Assembly: GCA_945889625.1 (NCBI GenBank)
Contig: CAMDCE010000002.1
Span: 124,001-188,000, forward strand
Origin: Asaia bogorensis
GTDB lineage: Bacteria > Pseudomonadota > Alphaproteobacteria > Reyranellales > Reyranellaceae
Direction of reading: 5' to 3'
Length of the DNA: 64,000 nt
The notes beneath the pieces were generated by a model, which was not told the DNA's origin, did not search any database, and was given only the letters and a program-made list of their open reading frames with translations. Positions 8,961 through 17,660 of the stretch are shown here, in pieces. The stretch's first letter is position 1. Each line of letters begins with the position of its first letter. The position numbers and the translations under genes were made by a program.

Positions 8961-9103
8961 GGCGCTACGCGCCGCTCGTCAAGAAAGTACGTGGGGTCGA
9001 GAGTCGATCCAACGGCCCAGCCGCCCGACGTTATGCTAAGGCCGCAAGCCGAGGCGCCTACGAGAGTCCGGGCAATTGGACTCCGGCTGAAATGGCACCG
9101 CGA

Positions 9104-9892
9104 TCAGCCCGTGCTGACGAACGCCACGCCTTCGGCGCCCCGCAACCTGACGATCGGCGTCGAAAACACCCGGGAGAGCCGGGCCGGGTCGAGAATCGCT
9201 TCGGCCGGTCCCAGGGCGGTCAGCCGACCGTCTTCGACGATGGCGACCCGGTCGGCATAGCGCGCCGCCATGTTGAGATCGTGCAGCACGGCCAGCACCC
9301 CCAGCCCGCGGTCGGCGCGGCGGCGGGCGCTCGCCAGCGCGGCATGCTGATGGGCGAGATCGAGGCCGGCAATCGGCTCGTCGAGCAGCAGGAACGGCCG
9401 GCTGCCGGCATCGCCCGGCTCGGCATCGCATTGGGCCAGGACGCGGGCGAGCTGGACGCGCTGGCGCTCGCCGCCCGACAACACGGTGTAGGGCCGGTCG
9501 GCGAAGGCCAGCGCCTCGGTCTCGGCGAGCGCGCGGACGGCGACGGCGCGCATCTGCTTCTCGGACAAATGCCCGCGATGGACCAGCAGGCCGAGCGTGG
9601 CGATCTGCAGGCCGGTGAAGTCGAAGGCGACGTTGGAATGCTGCGGCAGCACGGCGCGGCGCCCAGCCAGCGCCGCCTTGTTCCAGCGGCCGATCGGTTT
9701 GCCGTCGAGCAGCACGCGACCCGCCGCGAGAGGTCGATCGCCCGACAGCGCACCCAACAAGGTGCTCTTGCCGGCGCCGTTGGGGCCGATAACGGCCACG
9801 AGCTCGCCGGGCGCGAGGCTAAGCGATACCGCGTGGATCAGGCATTTGCCGCCCGCCCGCACGTCGATCTTCTCGGCCTGCAGGAGGTTCAC
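9104..9892 (-). CDS. hmuV: Heme ABC transporter ATP-binding protein
   Basis: A 262-aa ABC ATPase that powers heme import across the inner membrane. Walker A GPNGAGKST is at residues 36-44, the signature is LSGGERQRV, Walker B is FLLLDEP and the switch His follows in LHDLN. The HmuV-type insertion between the signature and Walker B (about QCDAEPGDAGSRP) is present. The start is GTG 9892 with GGAGGG just upstream. This GTG overlaps the hmuU stop in a GTGA, so translation is coupled. Last gene of the hmuS-T-U-V operon. Confidence 0.94.
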   Translation of the reverse strand: MNLLQAEKIDVRAGGKCLIHAVSLSLAPGELVAVIGPNGAGKSTLLGALSGDRPLAAGRVLLDGKPIGRWNKAALAGRRAVLPQHSNVAFDFTGLQIATLGLLVHRGHLSEKQMRAVAVRALAETEALAFADRPYTVLSGGERQRVQLARVLAQCDAEPGDAGSRPFLLLDEPIAGLDLAHQHAALASARRRADRGLGVLAVLHDLNMAARYADRVAIVEDGRLTALGPAEAILDPARLSRVFSTPIVRLRGAEGVAFVSTG

Positions 9893-10923
9893 AAACCCTC
9901 CCGTGCAGCGCGGCCAGCCAGCAGCCAGATGAAGAACGGCCCACCGACCAGGGCGGTCAGCACGCCGATCGGCAGCTCGGCCGGCGACACCAGCGTGCGC
10001 GCCAGCGCATCGGCCATCACCAGGAAGGCGCCGCCGAACAGGGCGGCAGCCGGCAGCAGGGTGCGATGGGCGGGCCCCAGCATCAGGCGCACGATGTGCG
10101 GGGCGATCAGGCCGACGAAGCCCACGATGCCGGAGATCGCCACACCGGCGCCGACGGCCAGCGCCACCTGCGCCACCAGCCGGCGCTTCAGCCGCTCGAC
10201 ATCGACGCCGATATGGCCGGCCTCGCGCTCGCCCAGCGCCAGGGCGTCGAGCAGATGGGCAGCGGGCAGCAACGTGGGGACGCTGACCGCGAGCACCAGC
10301 AGCGCCGGCAGGATCGCCGTCCAGGTGACGGCGCCGAAGCCACCCATGGTCCAGAAGATCAGGGTGCGCAGCTGCTGGTCGTCGGCCACGAACACCAGGA
10401 GGCCGATGCCGGCCGACGTCAGCGCATTGATGGCGATGCCGGCCAACAGCAGGGTGCCGACCAGGGTCACGCCGTCGCGCGCGGCGATGCGGTAGACCAC
10501 CACGGTCGAGGCGAGGCCGCCGAGAAAGGCGGCAACCGGCAGGCACCAGGGTCTCGCCTCCGGCGGCACGATGTGCATCAACTTTTCGCCCAGCACGATC
10601 ACCGATACCGCTGCCAGCGCCGCCCCGCTCGACACGCCGAGCAGGCCGGGATCGGCCAGCGGATTGCGAAACAGGCTCTGCATCGCGGCCCCACCGGCCG
10701 CCAGCGCCGCACCGACGGCAAAGGTCGCCAACACGCGCGGCGCACGGATGGCGTAGAGCACCGCGGCCGTCGTGTCGTCGAGCGGTGCCGACGACAGGCC
10801 GATGGCCGACAGCAACTGCTCGAAGCCGACCGGAAAGGCACCAATGCAAAGGCCGCTCACGACGCTTGCAAGAGCGGCCAAGGCGAACAGCGGGATCGGT
10901 CGGCTGAAGCCGAGTGAGGTCAC
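9889..10923 (-). CDS. hmuU: Heme ABC transporter permease
   Basis: A FecCD-family permease of 344 aa with about ten hydrophobic segments. It contains typical family stretches such as RAPRVLATFAVGAALAAGG, NPLADPGLLGVSSGAALAA and GFVGLIAPHIVRL. It forms the inner-membrane channel for heme together with HmuV and receives heme from HmuT. The start is GTG 10923, overlapping the hmuT stop by GTGA. The open frame extends far upstream but that extension overlaps hmuT and is not translated sense. Confidence 0.94.
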   Translation of the reverse strand: MTSLGFSRPIPLFALAALASVVSGLCIGAFPVGFEQLLSAIGLSSAPLDDTTAAVLYAIRAPRVLATFAVGAALAAGGAAMQSLFRNPLADPGLLGVSSGAALAAVSVIVLGEKLMHIVPPEARPWCLPVAAFLGGLASTVVVYRIAARDGVTLVGTLLLAGIAINALTSAGIGLLVFVADDQQLRTLIFWTMGGFGAVTWTAILPALLVLAVSVPTLLPAAHLLDALALGEREAGHIGVDVERLKRRLVAQVALAVGAGVAISGIVGFVGLIAPHIVRLMLGPAHRTLLPAAALFGGAFLVMADALARTLVSPAELPIGVLTALVGGPFFIWLLAGRAAREGL

Positions 10924-11795
10924 CGCGCGCGCGCCAGGTCGGGATGCAGCGCCGCCGCAAGCTGCGTGGCGGCCTGCGGCGTGCGCGGGCCGAAGCCCAG
11001 CAGCAGCAAGCTGTCGAACTGCAGCACCTTGCCCGCCTTGCCGGCCGGCGTCTGGCGCAGCGCCGGCTGGTTGAGGATCGCGTCGATCCCGCCCAGCGCC
11101 TCGACGCTCTGGCGCGTCACCAGCACATAATCGGCGCGCGAGGCGATCACCGCCTCGGGCGTCAGCGGCCGGTAGCCGGCATAGCCGTCGATCGCGTTGA
11201 GGCCACCGGCCAGCCGGATAATGCCGTCGGCCGCCGTGTCGCGCCCCGCGGCCTGCGGTGCGCCGCCGCCCATCGACAGCAGGAACAGCACGCGTGGCCT
11301 GGCGGTGGCAGCGGCCAACCTGGCCGCGAGATCGGCCATCTCGGCCCGGCCGCGCGCCATCATCGCCGCGGCCAGGGCCATCTTGCCGGTGAGGCGGCCG
11401 ACCGCCTCGATCTTGGCAATGACGCTGTCGTAGTCGTATCGGTCGGGCAGCACGAGGACATCGATCCCCGTGGCGCGCAGCTGGTCGAGCGTGCTGGCGG
11501 GACCGGCCGCCGTGGTGGCGATCACCAGGCTGGGCTTCAGCGACAGCAAACCCTCGGCCGACAAAGCGCGCATGTAGCCGACCTGCGGCAGGCGGCGCGC
11601 GGCTTCGGGATAGAGGCTGGTGGTATCGACGCCGACCAGTAGGCTTTCCGCCCCCAGCGCATAGACGATCTCGGTGAGTGCGCTGCCCACCGACACGATG
11701 CGCGGCGTTCTTTCCGCCGCAGCCGGCCATGCGGCGGCGACCGCGGCGCCGAAAGCGAGCCCGATCGCCTGCCGGCGTCTGACCTCCTGCGTCAC
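10920..11795 (-). CDS. hmuT: Periplasmic heme-binding protein
   Basis: A 291-aa solute-binding protein of the heme/cobalamin (PeriBP) class. The N-terminus has paired arginines (RRRQ) followed by a hydrophobic, Ala-rich stretch ending in WPAAA, which suggests a Sec or Tat signal. The body begins with RIVSVGSALTEIVYALG, typical of the family; a candidate heme-coordinating Tyr lies in the TTSLYPEAARRLPQVGY region. The start is GTG 11795, inside the stop of hmuS (GTGA overlap). It delivers heme from the outer-membrane receptor to HmuUV. Confidence 0.93.
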   Translation of the reverse strand: MTQEVRRRQAIGLAFGAAVAAAWPAAAERTPRIVSVGSALTEIVYALGAESLLVGVDTTSLYPEAARRLPQVGYMRALSAEGLLSLKPSLVIATTAAGPASTLDQLRATGIDVLVLPDRYDYDSVIAKIEAVGRLTGKMALAAAMMARGRAEMADLAARLAAATARPRVLFLLSMGGGAPQAAGRDTAADGIIRLAGGLNAIDGYAGYRPLTPEAVIASRADYVLVTRQSVEALGGIDAILNQPALRQTPAGKAGKVLQFDSLLLLGFGPRTPQAATQLAAALHPDLARAR

Positions 11796-12838
11796 GAGGC
11801 GGCCTGCTTCTCAAGGCGCGCCACCACGGCACGCCATGGTTCGAGTTCCGGCTTGCCCGGCTTGCGGGCGCCGAACATCAGCAGAATGTTGCGGTCGCGG
11901 GCGTCGAACGCCTCGACCGAGGTGACAATGCCGTCGTCGGTCGGCTTGCGCACCGAGAAGACTCGGGCAACGCCGGACTCGCGCAGGTGCAGGTTGAAGG
12001 CCGGGTCGAGCACGTTGAACCAGCCGTGCGTCTCGATCAGCCGCTCGATCGGCCCGGTATGGATCTGGATGCAGCCGCCGGAGCCGACGAAGATCATGAT
12101 CGGCAGCTTCTCCTCGCTGGCCGCTTCCATGGCCGAGCGCAGCGCACGGGCAGGCAGCTCGCGCGAGAACTCATCGCCCACCAGGCGGAGCGCCTGCACG
12201 CGGCCGACCTTGAACTTGCCCAGCATGCCGAAGAACTCGTGCGTGTCCTTCATCGCCCGCCAGGCCACGCGCAGGCCTTCGATGTCGATCTCGCCGTCAG
12301 GGCGGTCGACCGGATCGGATGGGCGCGGCAGGATTGCGAATGGCATCGGTTGCGTCGCGCTGTTGCGGGCGATCAACGCGTCGAAGGCCTTACGGTCGGT
12401 CTCGTCCGTGGCGTAGATCTTGTGCACGGCCTCGCCCGAGCCGTCGAAGAACTGCAGACTCAACCGCTGGCCGCCCTTGATCGGCTCGTGCACGGCAAAG
12501 CCCAGCTTCCACTGGCCGGGAAACAGGCGGAGGTCGATGTCGGGCCCGAGCACCAGCCCGTGCGGACCGGCTATCTGGACATTCTCGAAGCGACCGTGGC
12601 GCTCATGCACGCAATGCTCGTTGCGCGTCAGGCACATGACGCGGCCGACCGACGGCATGTCGCTCAGCAATCCCCGCCAGTCGCCGGAGAGCGGCGTGGC
12701 GGTCGTGCCGACGCCAAGCGCCACCAGCTCGGCTTCGCTGACCCCCAGGGTCGCTGCGGCATCACGGATGCGCAGCGCGGGCTTCTCGCCGCGCAGCCGG
12801 CTCCATCGGGCGGCAAGATCCATAATGGGTGAAAGCAT
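11792..12838 (-). CDS. hmuS: Hemin-degrading / heme-trafficking factor
   Basis: A 348-aa HmuS/ChuS/HemS protein. Family members bind heme in the cytosol and either degrade it or hand it on. Two related halves are visible, with motifs such as VMCLTRNEHCVHERHG in the first and IMIFVGSGGCIQIHTG in the second. The start ATG 12838 is preceded by AGGAGG. First gene of the S-T-U-V operon; upstream lies the inverted-repeat element at 12884-13054, then the receptor gene. The alternative ATG a few codons downstream is less likely given the ribosome site. Confidence 0.94.
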   Translation of the reverse strand: MLSPIMDLAARWSRLRGEKPALRIRDAAATLGVSEAELVALGVGTTATPLSGDWRGLLSDMPSVGRVMCLTRNEHCVHERHGRFENVQIAGPHGLVLGPDIDLRLFPGQWKLGFAVHEPIKGGQRLSLQFFDGSGEAVHKIYATDETDRKAFDALIARNSATQPMPFAILPRPSDPVDRPDGEIDIEGLRVAWRAMKDTHEFFGMLGKFKVGRVQALRLVGDEFSRELPARALRSAMEAASEEKLPIMIFVGSGGCIQIHTGPIERLIETHGWFNVLDPAFNLHLRESGVARVFSVRKPTDDGIVTSVEAFDARDRNILLMFGARKPGKPELEPWRAVVARLEKQAAS

Positions 12839-12883
12839 GAGGGCCTCCTTTCAGCAAAGAAATCGGATACGGCGCGGGCGACT

Positions 12884-13054
12884 GCGCCATCGACGCGCGG
12901 GGCTCGCGTGTCGATGGCGCCGGTAAAGCGCGATGACTTTGGCTTTTCGCGTCGGCCCGGCTCTTGCAGCTATGGCGCGATGGTTGGCCATCGCGCCTGA
13001 GCGGCGCATGTGCCGGGCCGACGGCGTGATTCGAGTGAAAGTCATCGCGCTTTA
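12884..13054. repeat. Nested inverted-repeat (mosaic REP-like) element
   Basis: Three concentric inverted repeats share one centre: a 17-bp perfect arm pair (12924-12940 with 13038-13054), a 12-bp pair (12950-12961 with 13012-13023) and a 10-bp pair (12974-12983 with 12988-12997). A separate 11-bp pair (12884-12894 with 12910-12920) stands beside them. The whole could fold into one long imperfect cruciform or RNA hairpin. It lies between the receptor gene and hmuS, both on the minus strand, where it could shape differential expression. It has the look of a multi-copy extragenic palindrome. Confidence 0.85.
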
Positions 13055-13081
13055 GTCGATCGGCGGAGAGGGCTGCCGCGA

Positions 13082-15289
13082 CTACCATCGCGCGGTCAGG
13101 TTGGCGCCGAAGTAGCGGCCAGGCTGGGCGTAGAGGTCGAGCTGCTGATAATTATTGTAGGCCGAGAGGCCACTCACGTCGTTGGAGTTCCAGTACTTGG
13201 CGTTGGTGATGTTGAAGGCGCCGGCGCTAAACTTCAGGTGATTGTTGAAGTTGTAGCCAACGGTCGCGTCCAGGTTGAAAAATGCCGGCGCCTGGAAGAA
13301 GGCCGGGCTGCTGACCATGTTGTGTTGGGCGGTCATCGTACCGATCAATTGCGCGTTGAAGCCCTGGTCGCCGCCGTAGCGAACGCGGCCCTGCGAGGTC
13401 CACGGGCTGACGGAATCCACGGGCAGGTTGGTCACGGTGTCGGTGCCCTGGGCGAAGGCCGTCCAGCCAGATAGCGACCAGTCCGGCGTGAAGCGATACT
13501 CGCCACGCGCCTCGACGCCCCAGATCGTGACGTTGGTCAGGTTGACGTACTGGAACTGCTGGATCGGCCCGGCCCGGCCGACAACGAGCGTCTCGATGAA
13601 ATTGTTGTAGAGGTTGTAGAAGCCGGTGAGCTGCCAGCTCGATCCGGTGGAGTACTTGCCGCGCATGCCCACTTCGAAACTGTTGGCCGTCTCCGGCTGC
13701 AGGTTGGCGTTGGGCAGGATCTGGTAGAGCTGGGCGGCGTTGGTGAAGCCGAAATTGGCGTTGTCGTAGGGCGGCGCGCGGAAGCCGGTGGCGTACTGGA
13801 AATAGGTCGAATAGATGTCGCTGAAGTGATAGAGCACGCCGAGCTTGGGTGACGGCGACACATAGGTGCTCCCGCTCGGCATGATACCCAGGGTCGAGCC
13901 GGTCGAATTCCAGAAAGCCTGGTCGGGATTTGGCGTGAGCTTGTAGTAGTCGAGGCGAAGGGCGGGCGTGATGAGGAGCCGTCCGCCGTCGGCCTTGATC
14001 TGGTCCTGCAGGTAGATGCCAGCCTGGACAGTGTCGGTGTCCGGGAAGTTTTTGTTGGGAAATGTCTCGCCGCCGACGGCCTTGGTCGTGAAGCCGGTCG
14101 CCAGAGTGATCTGCGAGCGATCGCGCGGCCGCGTCGTCGAGGTGTAGGCGAAGCTCAGGCCATAGGTGAAGTGATTGCTGGCCCCAAAAATCATGGCATC
14201 AGTATCCATCTGCAGCTCGCCGCCCGAGACGTTCTGATTGTAGATGAGCGTGGTCTCCCGCTTGTTGTTCGGAATGAGACCGCCAGCCGCGCCGCGGAGC
14301 TGGTAGCTGTCCTCCTGGCGGTTGACCGAATTGAAATAGCCGAGAAGGCTGATGCGATCGACGAAGCCGATCGGCGCATCATGCACCCATTGGCCGCTGA
14401 CCCGGTATTGCTTGGTAGTGTCGGTTCCCCACTCGTCGTAGATCCGGGCAAACAGGGACGGAAAGTTGCCGACTCCCGACAGGATTTGCGTCGTCTGGCT
14501 GCCCTGCTGATAGGCGCCGGTGATGCGGATCGTGTCGACGTCGGTTGGCCGCAGCACGAACTTGCCCAGGAAGCTGTTTTCATTCCAGCTCGTCGGGTTG
14601 GATGCGAGCGAAGACTGGGCTTGCGTGAATTCGTGGCCGTCGCGCCGCGTGTAGATGCCGAGGAACTCCACTTTGCCCGCGCGGACGGCGCCGGTGGCAG
14701 TCTCGGCGAACATCTGGTTGGCGCCGCTGTAGGCACCCTTGACGCTGCCATAGTAGTCGCGGCCGAAGATGAGATAGTCACCCGGATCCTTGGTCGTATA
14801 GGCCACCACGCCGCCGATCGCGTCCGAGCCGTAAAGCGCCGAGGCGGGGCCGCGGATGATCTCCACCCGCTTGATGTCCTCGAGATCGGGCTGTTCACGG
14901 GTGTAGGTGCCGGCGCCCTGGTTGGAGCCCGGGAAGTCGGGCTGGCGCATGCCGTCGACGATGATCAGCACGCGGTTGCCGCCGATGCCGCGGATCAAGA
15001 AATTCTGGAAGCCGGCGCGGAGCGGATTGTTGCCGACCGAGACGCCGGGCTCGTTGCGCACCAGGTCGCGGATGTCCTGCATGTTCTCGCGGTCGATGTC
15101 CTCGGTCGTGATCACCGAGACGGTACTGGGCACATCTTCGAGCGGCTGCGGGGTGCGAGTCGCGGTGACGGTCACGGCATCCAGCTGGCTGGGTTGCGCC
15201 GGCGGAGCCGGCGGCGTCTGCGCCAGGGCCGGCGTCCCGCCAAGGGCTGTCGTCGCCAAAAGAAAGAGAAGAAAAGAACGGATGTTCAT
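13082..15289 (-). CDS. hmuR: TonB-dependent heme receptor
   Basis: A 735-aa outer-membrane receptor. Signal peptide MNIRSFLLFLLATTALGG...ALA; mature part starts near residue 24; TonB box DAVTVTA at 37-43. The plug domain follows with RIGGNRVLIIVDG-like and RVEIIRGPASALYGSDAIGG motifs, then a beta-barrel ending in an aromatic-rich C-terminus (final residues TARW). Location between hemP and hmuS marks heme as substrate. ATG 15289 was preferred over an in-frame TTG at 15304 because the signal peptide begins cleanly there. TonB/ExbBD are not in the window. Confidence 0.93.
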   Translation of the reverse strand: MNIRSFLLFLLATTALGGTPALAQTPPAPPAQPSQLDAVTVTATRTPQPLEDVPSTVSVITTEDIDRENMQDIRDLVRNEPGVSVGNNPLRAGFQNFLIRGIGGNRVLIIVDGMRQPDFPGSNQGAGTYTREQPDLEDIKRVEIIRGPASALYGSDAIGGVVAYTTKDPGDYLIFGRDYYGSVKGAYSGANQMFAETATGAVRAGKVEFLGIYTRRDGHEFTQAQSSLASNPTSWNENSFLGKFVLRPTDVDTIRITGAYQQGSQTTQILSGVGNFPSLFARIYDEWGTDTTKQYRVSGQWVHDAPIGFVDRISLLGYFNSVNRQEDSYQLRGAAGGLIPNNKRETTLIYNQNVSGGELQMDTDAMIFGASNHFTYGLSFAYTSTTRPRDRSQITLATGFTTKAVGGETFPNKNFPDTDTVQAGIYLQDQIKADGGRLLITPALRLDYYKLTPNPDQAFWNSTGSTLGIMPSGSTYVSPSPKLGVLYHFSDIYSTYFQYATGFRAPPYDNANFGFTNAAQLYQILPNANLQPETANSFEVGMRGKYSTGSSWQLTGFYNLYNNFIETLVVGRAGPIQQFQYVNLTNVTIWGVEARGEYRFTPDWSLSGWTAFAQGTDTVTNLPVDSVSPWTSQGRVRYGGDQGFNAQLIGTMTAQHNMVSSPAFFQAPAFFNLDATVGYNFNNHLKFSAGAFNITNAKYWNSNDVSGLSAYNNYQQLDLYAQPGRYFGANLTARW

Positions 15290-15389
15290 AGCCAGGTGCC
15301 CCAAATGAAAAAGGAGCCTGGCTGGCGAAGAGGTCCCGTGAGGACCGGCTGGCTGGGCAGTTTTGCCGAGGAGGGATGGCTCCCCGGGG

Positions 15390-15566
15390 TTACTTGGTCA
15401 GGATCAACTTGTTCGAAGCGGTTATGCGCAGACGGTAGGTTTCGTCACCGTGCCGGATGATGAGTTCGCGCCGCCCGCCCATCAGCGTGGCGCTTTCCAC
15501 GATCAGGGCAGGAAGACCTGACCCTTCCAGTTCTGCCATTGGCACGCCCCGCAGCGGATACTTCAT
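15390..15566 (-). CDS. hemP: Hemin uptake protein HemP
   Basis: A 58-aa protein too short for many gene finders. Its core ESATLMGGRRELIIRHG and its end YRLRITASNKLILTK are the hallmark of the HemP/HmuP family. In rhizobia and Burkholderia, HmuP is needed for expression of the adjacent heme receptor. The start ATG 15566 is preceded by a GGGGGAG. The gene lies 100 bp upstream of hmuR on the same strand and next to an iron-type operator, so it is probably the first gene of the heme locus. Confidence 0.92.
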   Translation of the reverse strand: MKYPLRGVPMAELEGSGLPALIVESATLMGGRRELIIRHGDETYRLRITASNKLILTK

Positions 15567-15591
15567 TCGCTTCTCACTCCCCCTTTTGAGT

Positions 15592-15632
15592 TGCGATTAA
15601 CTCTTAATTGCATGTAGTAAGGAATTTGTCAA
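15592..15632 (-). promoter_or_regulatory. Predicted hemP promoter with overlapping iron-regulator-like palindrome
   Basis: On the minus strand TTGACA (plus positions 15627-15632) is followed 17 bp later by a weak -10 AATTAA (15604-15609). An imperfect palindrome covers the -10: it begins TGC, contains ATTAA and TTAAT half-sites around a 3-bp centre, and ends GCA (15592-15612). Occlusion of the -10 suggests repression. Fur/Mur-, Irr- or RirA-type control of heme uptake is known in alphaproteobacteria; which protein binds here cannot be told. Confidence 0.55.
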
Positions 15633-15657
15633 CTTGGGTTCAACACGAGGTGAGGCC

Positions 15658-16155
15658 ATGGAAAGCTCGTCAGAACAGAGACTTAGCCCTGTCCAAACAG
15701 ATCCGCAGCCGGGCTGCGGCCGCCTCGGATGTGCCTGTTCACTCCCGATCAGCGAGCGTTTCGTGCTCTGGGCGGTGCGGCAGTGGCAGCACGATCACGC
15801 CCTGCCGACCGAAGGCTCGACACTTCATCGCGGCTTCAGGCTCGCGGGCCTTCTCGATGCCCTGCCGGATTTTGCGATCGCCATGGACGCCTTCCTGTTC
15901 GGCGCACGGCGCGCCATTCACATCCATCTGCCGACCTGCTCGCAGGTGAGCGGCGATGAGGCGACGCTGGTCGCCTTGTGCGGGCTGGCACAGAGCGACT
16001 ACGACGGGCCGCTCACCGCCTCGCTCGACGTGATGATGGCGCCCACCGCCTCGCGAGTCGCGGCGATCCGCCTCAAGGCGTTTGCCGTGGCGCTTGCCCA
16101 GGCGGGATTGCGGCTGTCGCCGCCGCAGGGCGAAGCCGGCGCACGGCTCAATTGA
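15658..16155 (+). CDS. Uncharacterised protein with N-terminal Cys cluster, divergent from hemP
   Basis: A 165-aa protein I do not recognise. ATG 15658 was chosen (an upstream in-frame start at 15634 is possible). Residues 19-26 contain C-x4-C-x-C (GCGRLGCACS), followed by SERFVLWAVRQW and a mostly helical, Ala/Leu-rich body. No signal peptide or membrane segment. It shares the intergenic region with hemP, so it may be co-regulated by iron; the cysteines could bind a metal or heme. It overlaps nothing, and the next small gene starts 2 bp after it. Confidence 0.65.
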   Translation: MESSSEQRLSPVQTDPQPGCGRLGCACSLPISERFVLWAVRQWQHDHALPTEGSTLHRGFRLAGLLDALPDFAIAMDAFLFGARRAIHIHLPTCSQVSGDEATLVALCGLAQSDYDGPLTASLDVMMAPTASRVAAIRLKAFAVALAQAGLRLSPPQGEAGARLN

Positions 16156-16157
16156 CC

Positions 16158-16421
16158 ATGAGCATCCATGCCCCCAACTCCGACCGTCTCGCCGATCTTC
16201 AGCGCGCCATGCGGCTGATCGCCGAAGCCGTCGACAAGCTGCCGGACGATTGCCGAGATCTCGTCGGCAATGCTCTGCTCAACATCGCCGTGGAAGCGGT
16301 GGCGGAAGACGTCGGCTGTGCCGAGGCCGGGCGCATCCTGGCGCGCCTCGCGGCCTTGCTTGCCCAGGGACGCCAGCCGCCTCTGAGCGGCGCCATCGCG
16401 CTGGCGGGCTTCGACGCATGA
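16158..16421 (+). CDS. Small helical protein of unknown function
   Basis: An 87-aa acidic, Ala/Leu-rich protein, predicted mainly alpha-helical, with no recognisable family. ATG 16158 lies 2 bp after the stop of the preceding gene, so the two are probably translated together. The longer in-frame extension upstream overlaps that gene and is Arg-rich out-of-frame sequence, so it was discarded. The segment VGNALLNIAVEAVAEDVGCAEAG carries its only cysteine. Confidence 0.55.
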   Translation: MSIHAPNSDRLADLQRAMRLIAEAVDKLPDDCRDLVGNALLNIAVEAVAEDVGCAEAGRILARLAALLAQGRQPPLSGAIALAGFDA

Positions 16422-16454
16422 CGGTCGACACGGCGCGCTGACTGGTAGCGATCG

Positions 16455-17639
16455 TCAGCCATAGTTCGGTTTGGGCGGGCGCGCCCGGACCGCAGCCTCG
16501 TTGACTTCGACGCCCCAGCCCGCCCCCGTCGGCAGGACATAGTCGCCGTTCTCGAAGACGGGCGCGACCGTCGTGAACTCGTCGCGCCATTTCACGCTGT
16601 CGATATCGATCTCCATGATTCGGAAGTTGGGTACGGCGGCGCAGAAATGCGCACTGATGGCGCTGGCGAGGTGGCCGTAGAAATTGTGCGGTGCCACGTT
16701 CACCTCGTAGACCTCGGCCATCGCCGCGATCTTCAGGGACTCGTAGAAGCCGTTCCAGATCACGTCGACGATCGCGGTGTCGAACGAATAATTCTCGAAA
16801 TAGGGCCGGAAGTCGCGACGCTCCAGCAGCGTCTCGCCCGAGGCGATCGGGCACGGCGCGTCGCGGCGGATCAAGGCGATCGACTTCGGATCATGGGCGT
16901 CGAGCTCGAGCCAGGTGAGTTTCGCCGGTCCGACCGCCTCGGCGATGCGCCGGAAGCCCTCGGTGCGGAAGTGGAAGTTGGTGTCGAGCATGATGCCGAC
17001 GTCGGGTCCACACCCTTTGCGGAACGCTTCGACGGTTTTGGCGGCGCTGCGAGCGATGAAGGCATCCCAGTTGCGCTCGGGAAAGCCGCGACCCACGACG
17101 AAACCCGGCCGATAGGCGGTAATCTGGCCGTCGATCTCGATCGCGATATTGGTCTTGAGCGCTGCGAAGCCCTTCGCCTTCACCTCCTGGCCGACTTTGG
17201 TCATGTCGTCATAGGTGCGCACGGGCGCCGTGCCGACGATGTCGGCGTTGCGCATGCGATAGGAACCGCAATGCGACCAGTACACCGGAATGCGGTCGCG
17301 CAGTTTGCCGCCGAACAGCTGGTATACCGGAACGCCTAGCGCCTTGCCCTTGATGTCGAGCAGCGCGTTCTCGATGGCAGCGATCGCTTGGCGCACGACG
17401 CCGCCGCGCGACTGGGTGGACTTGGTGGCAAGCACGGCGTTGATCAGCTCGAGCGCCATCGGGTCGGTGCCGATCACGTTCGGCATCAACGCGTCGATCA
17501 CGCCAGCGAGGCCCGGGCTGCCGAAGCTTTCGTTGTATTCGGACCAGCCGACGACGCCATCGTCGGTCACGAGCTTGAGGAACGAGAAGGTCCGCCAGCC
17601 GGCGTCGCACTTGAACGTTTCGTAGCTCTTGACCTTCAT
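16455..17639 (-). CDS. Mandelate racemase/muconate lactonizing-type enolase-superfamily enzyme
   Basis: A 394-aa enzyme of the enolase superfamily. A capping domain (about 1-130) precedes a modified TIM barrel. Visible catalytic elements are K in ALKTNIA, metal ligands D in MLDTNFHF and E in WLELDAHD and SGETLL, and a C-terminal His in APHNFYGH. It should abstract an alpha proton from a carboxylate substrate, as sugar-acid dehydratases and racemases do. Substrate unknown. It lies 21 bp downstream of argE on the same strand, but a functional link is not obvious. Confidence 0.85.
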   Translation of the reverse strand: MKVKSYETFKCDAGWRTFSFLKLVTDDGVVGWSEYNESFGSPGLAGVIDALMPNVIGTDPMALELINAVLATKSTQSRGGVVRQAIAAIENALLDIKGKALGVPVYQLFGGKLRDRIPVYWSHCGSYRMRNADIVGTAPVRTYDDMTKVGQEVKAKGFAALKTNIAIEIDGQITAYRPGFVVGRGFPERNWDAFIARSAAKTVEAFRKGCGPDVGIMLDTNFHFRTEGFRRIAEAVGPAKLTWLELDAHDPKSIALIRRDAPCPIASGETLLERRDFRPYFENYSFDTAIVDVIWNGFYESLKIAAMAEVYEVNVAPHNFYGHLASAISAHFCAAVPNFRIMEIDIDSVKWRDEFTTVAPVFENGDYVLPTGAGWGVEVNEAAVRARPPKPNYG

Positions 17640-17660
17640 TATTCCCCCCGATCCGAATGA

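Larger units (their letters stand above)
8260..9103. other. 844-bp gene-free region with palindromes
   Basis: No frame here looks like a protein. The short open frames on both strands have no ribosome site, no family resemblance and mutually overlapping low-complexity translations. The region is visibly less G/C-rich than its surroundings in places. It holds two perfect palindromes (8549-8566, 8607-8626), a 17-bp perfect hairpin (8922-8960), and near 9063-9082 a smaller hairpin that could end the heme operon transcript. It separates the plus-strand arg/hslO operon from the end of the minus-strand heme operon, so both operons converge on it. Confidence 0.7.
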
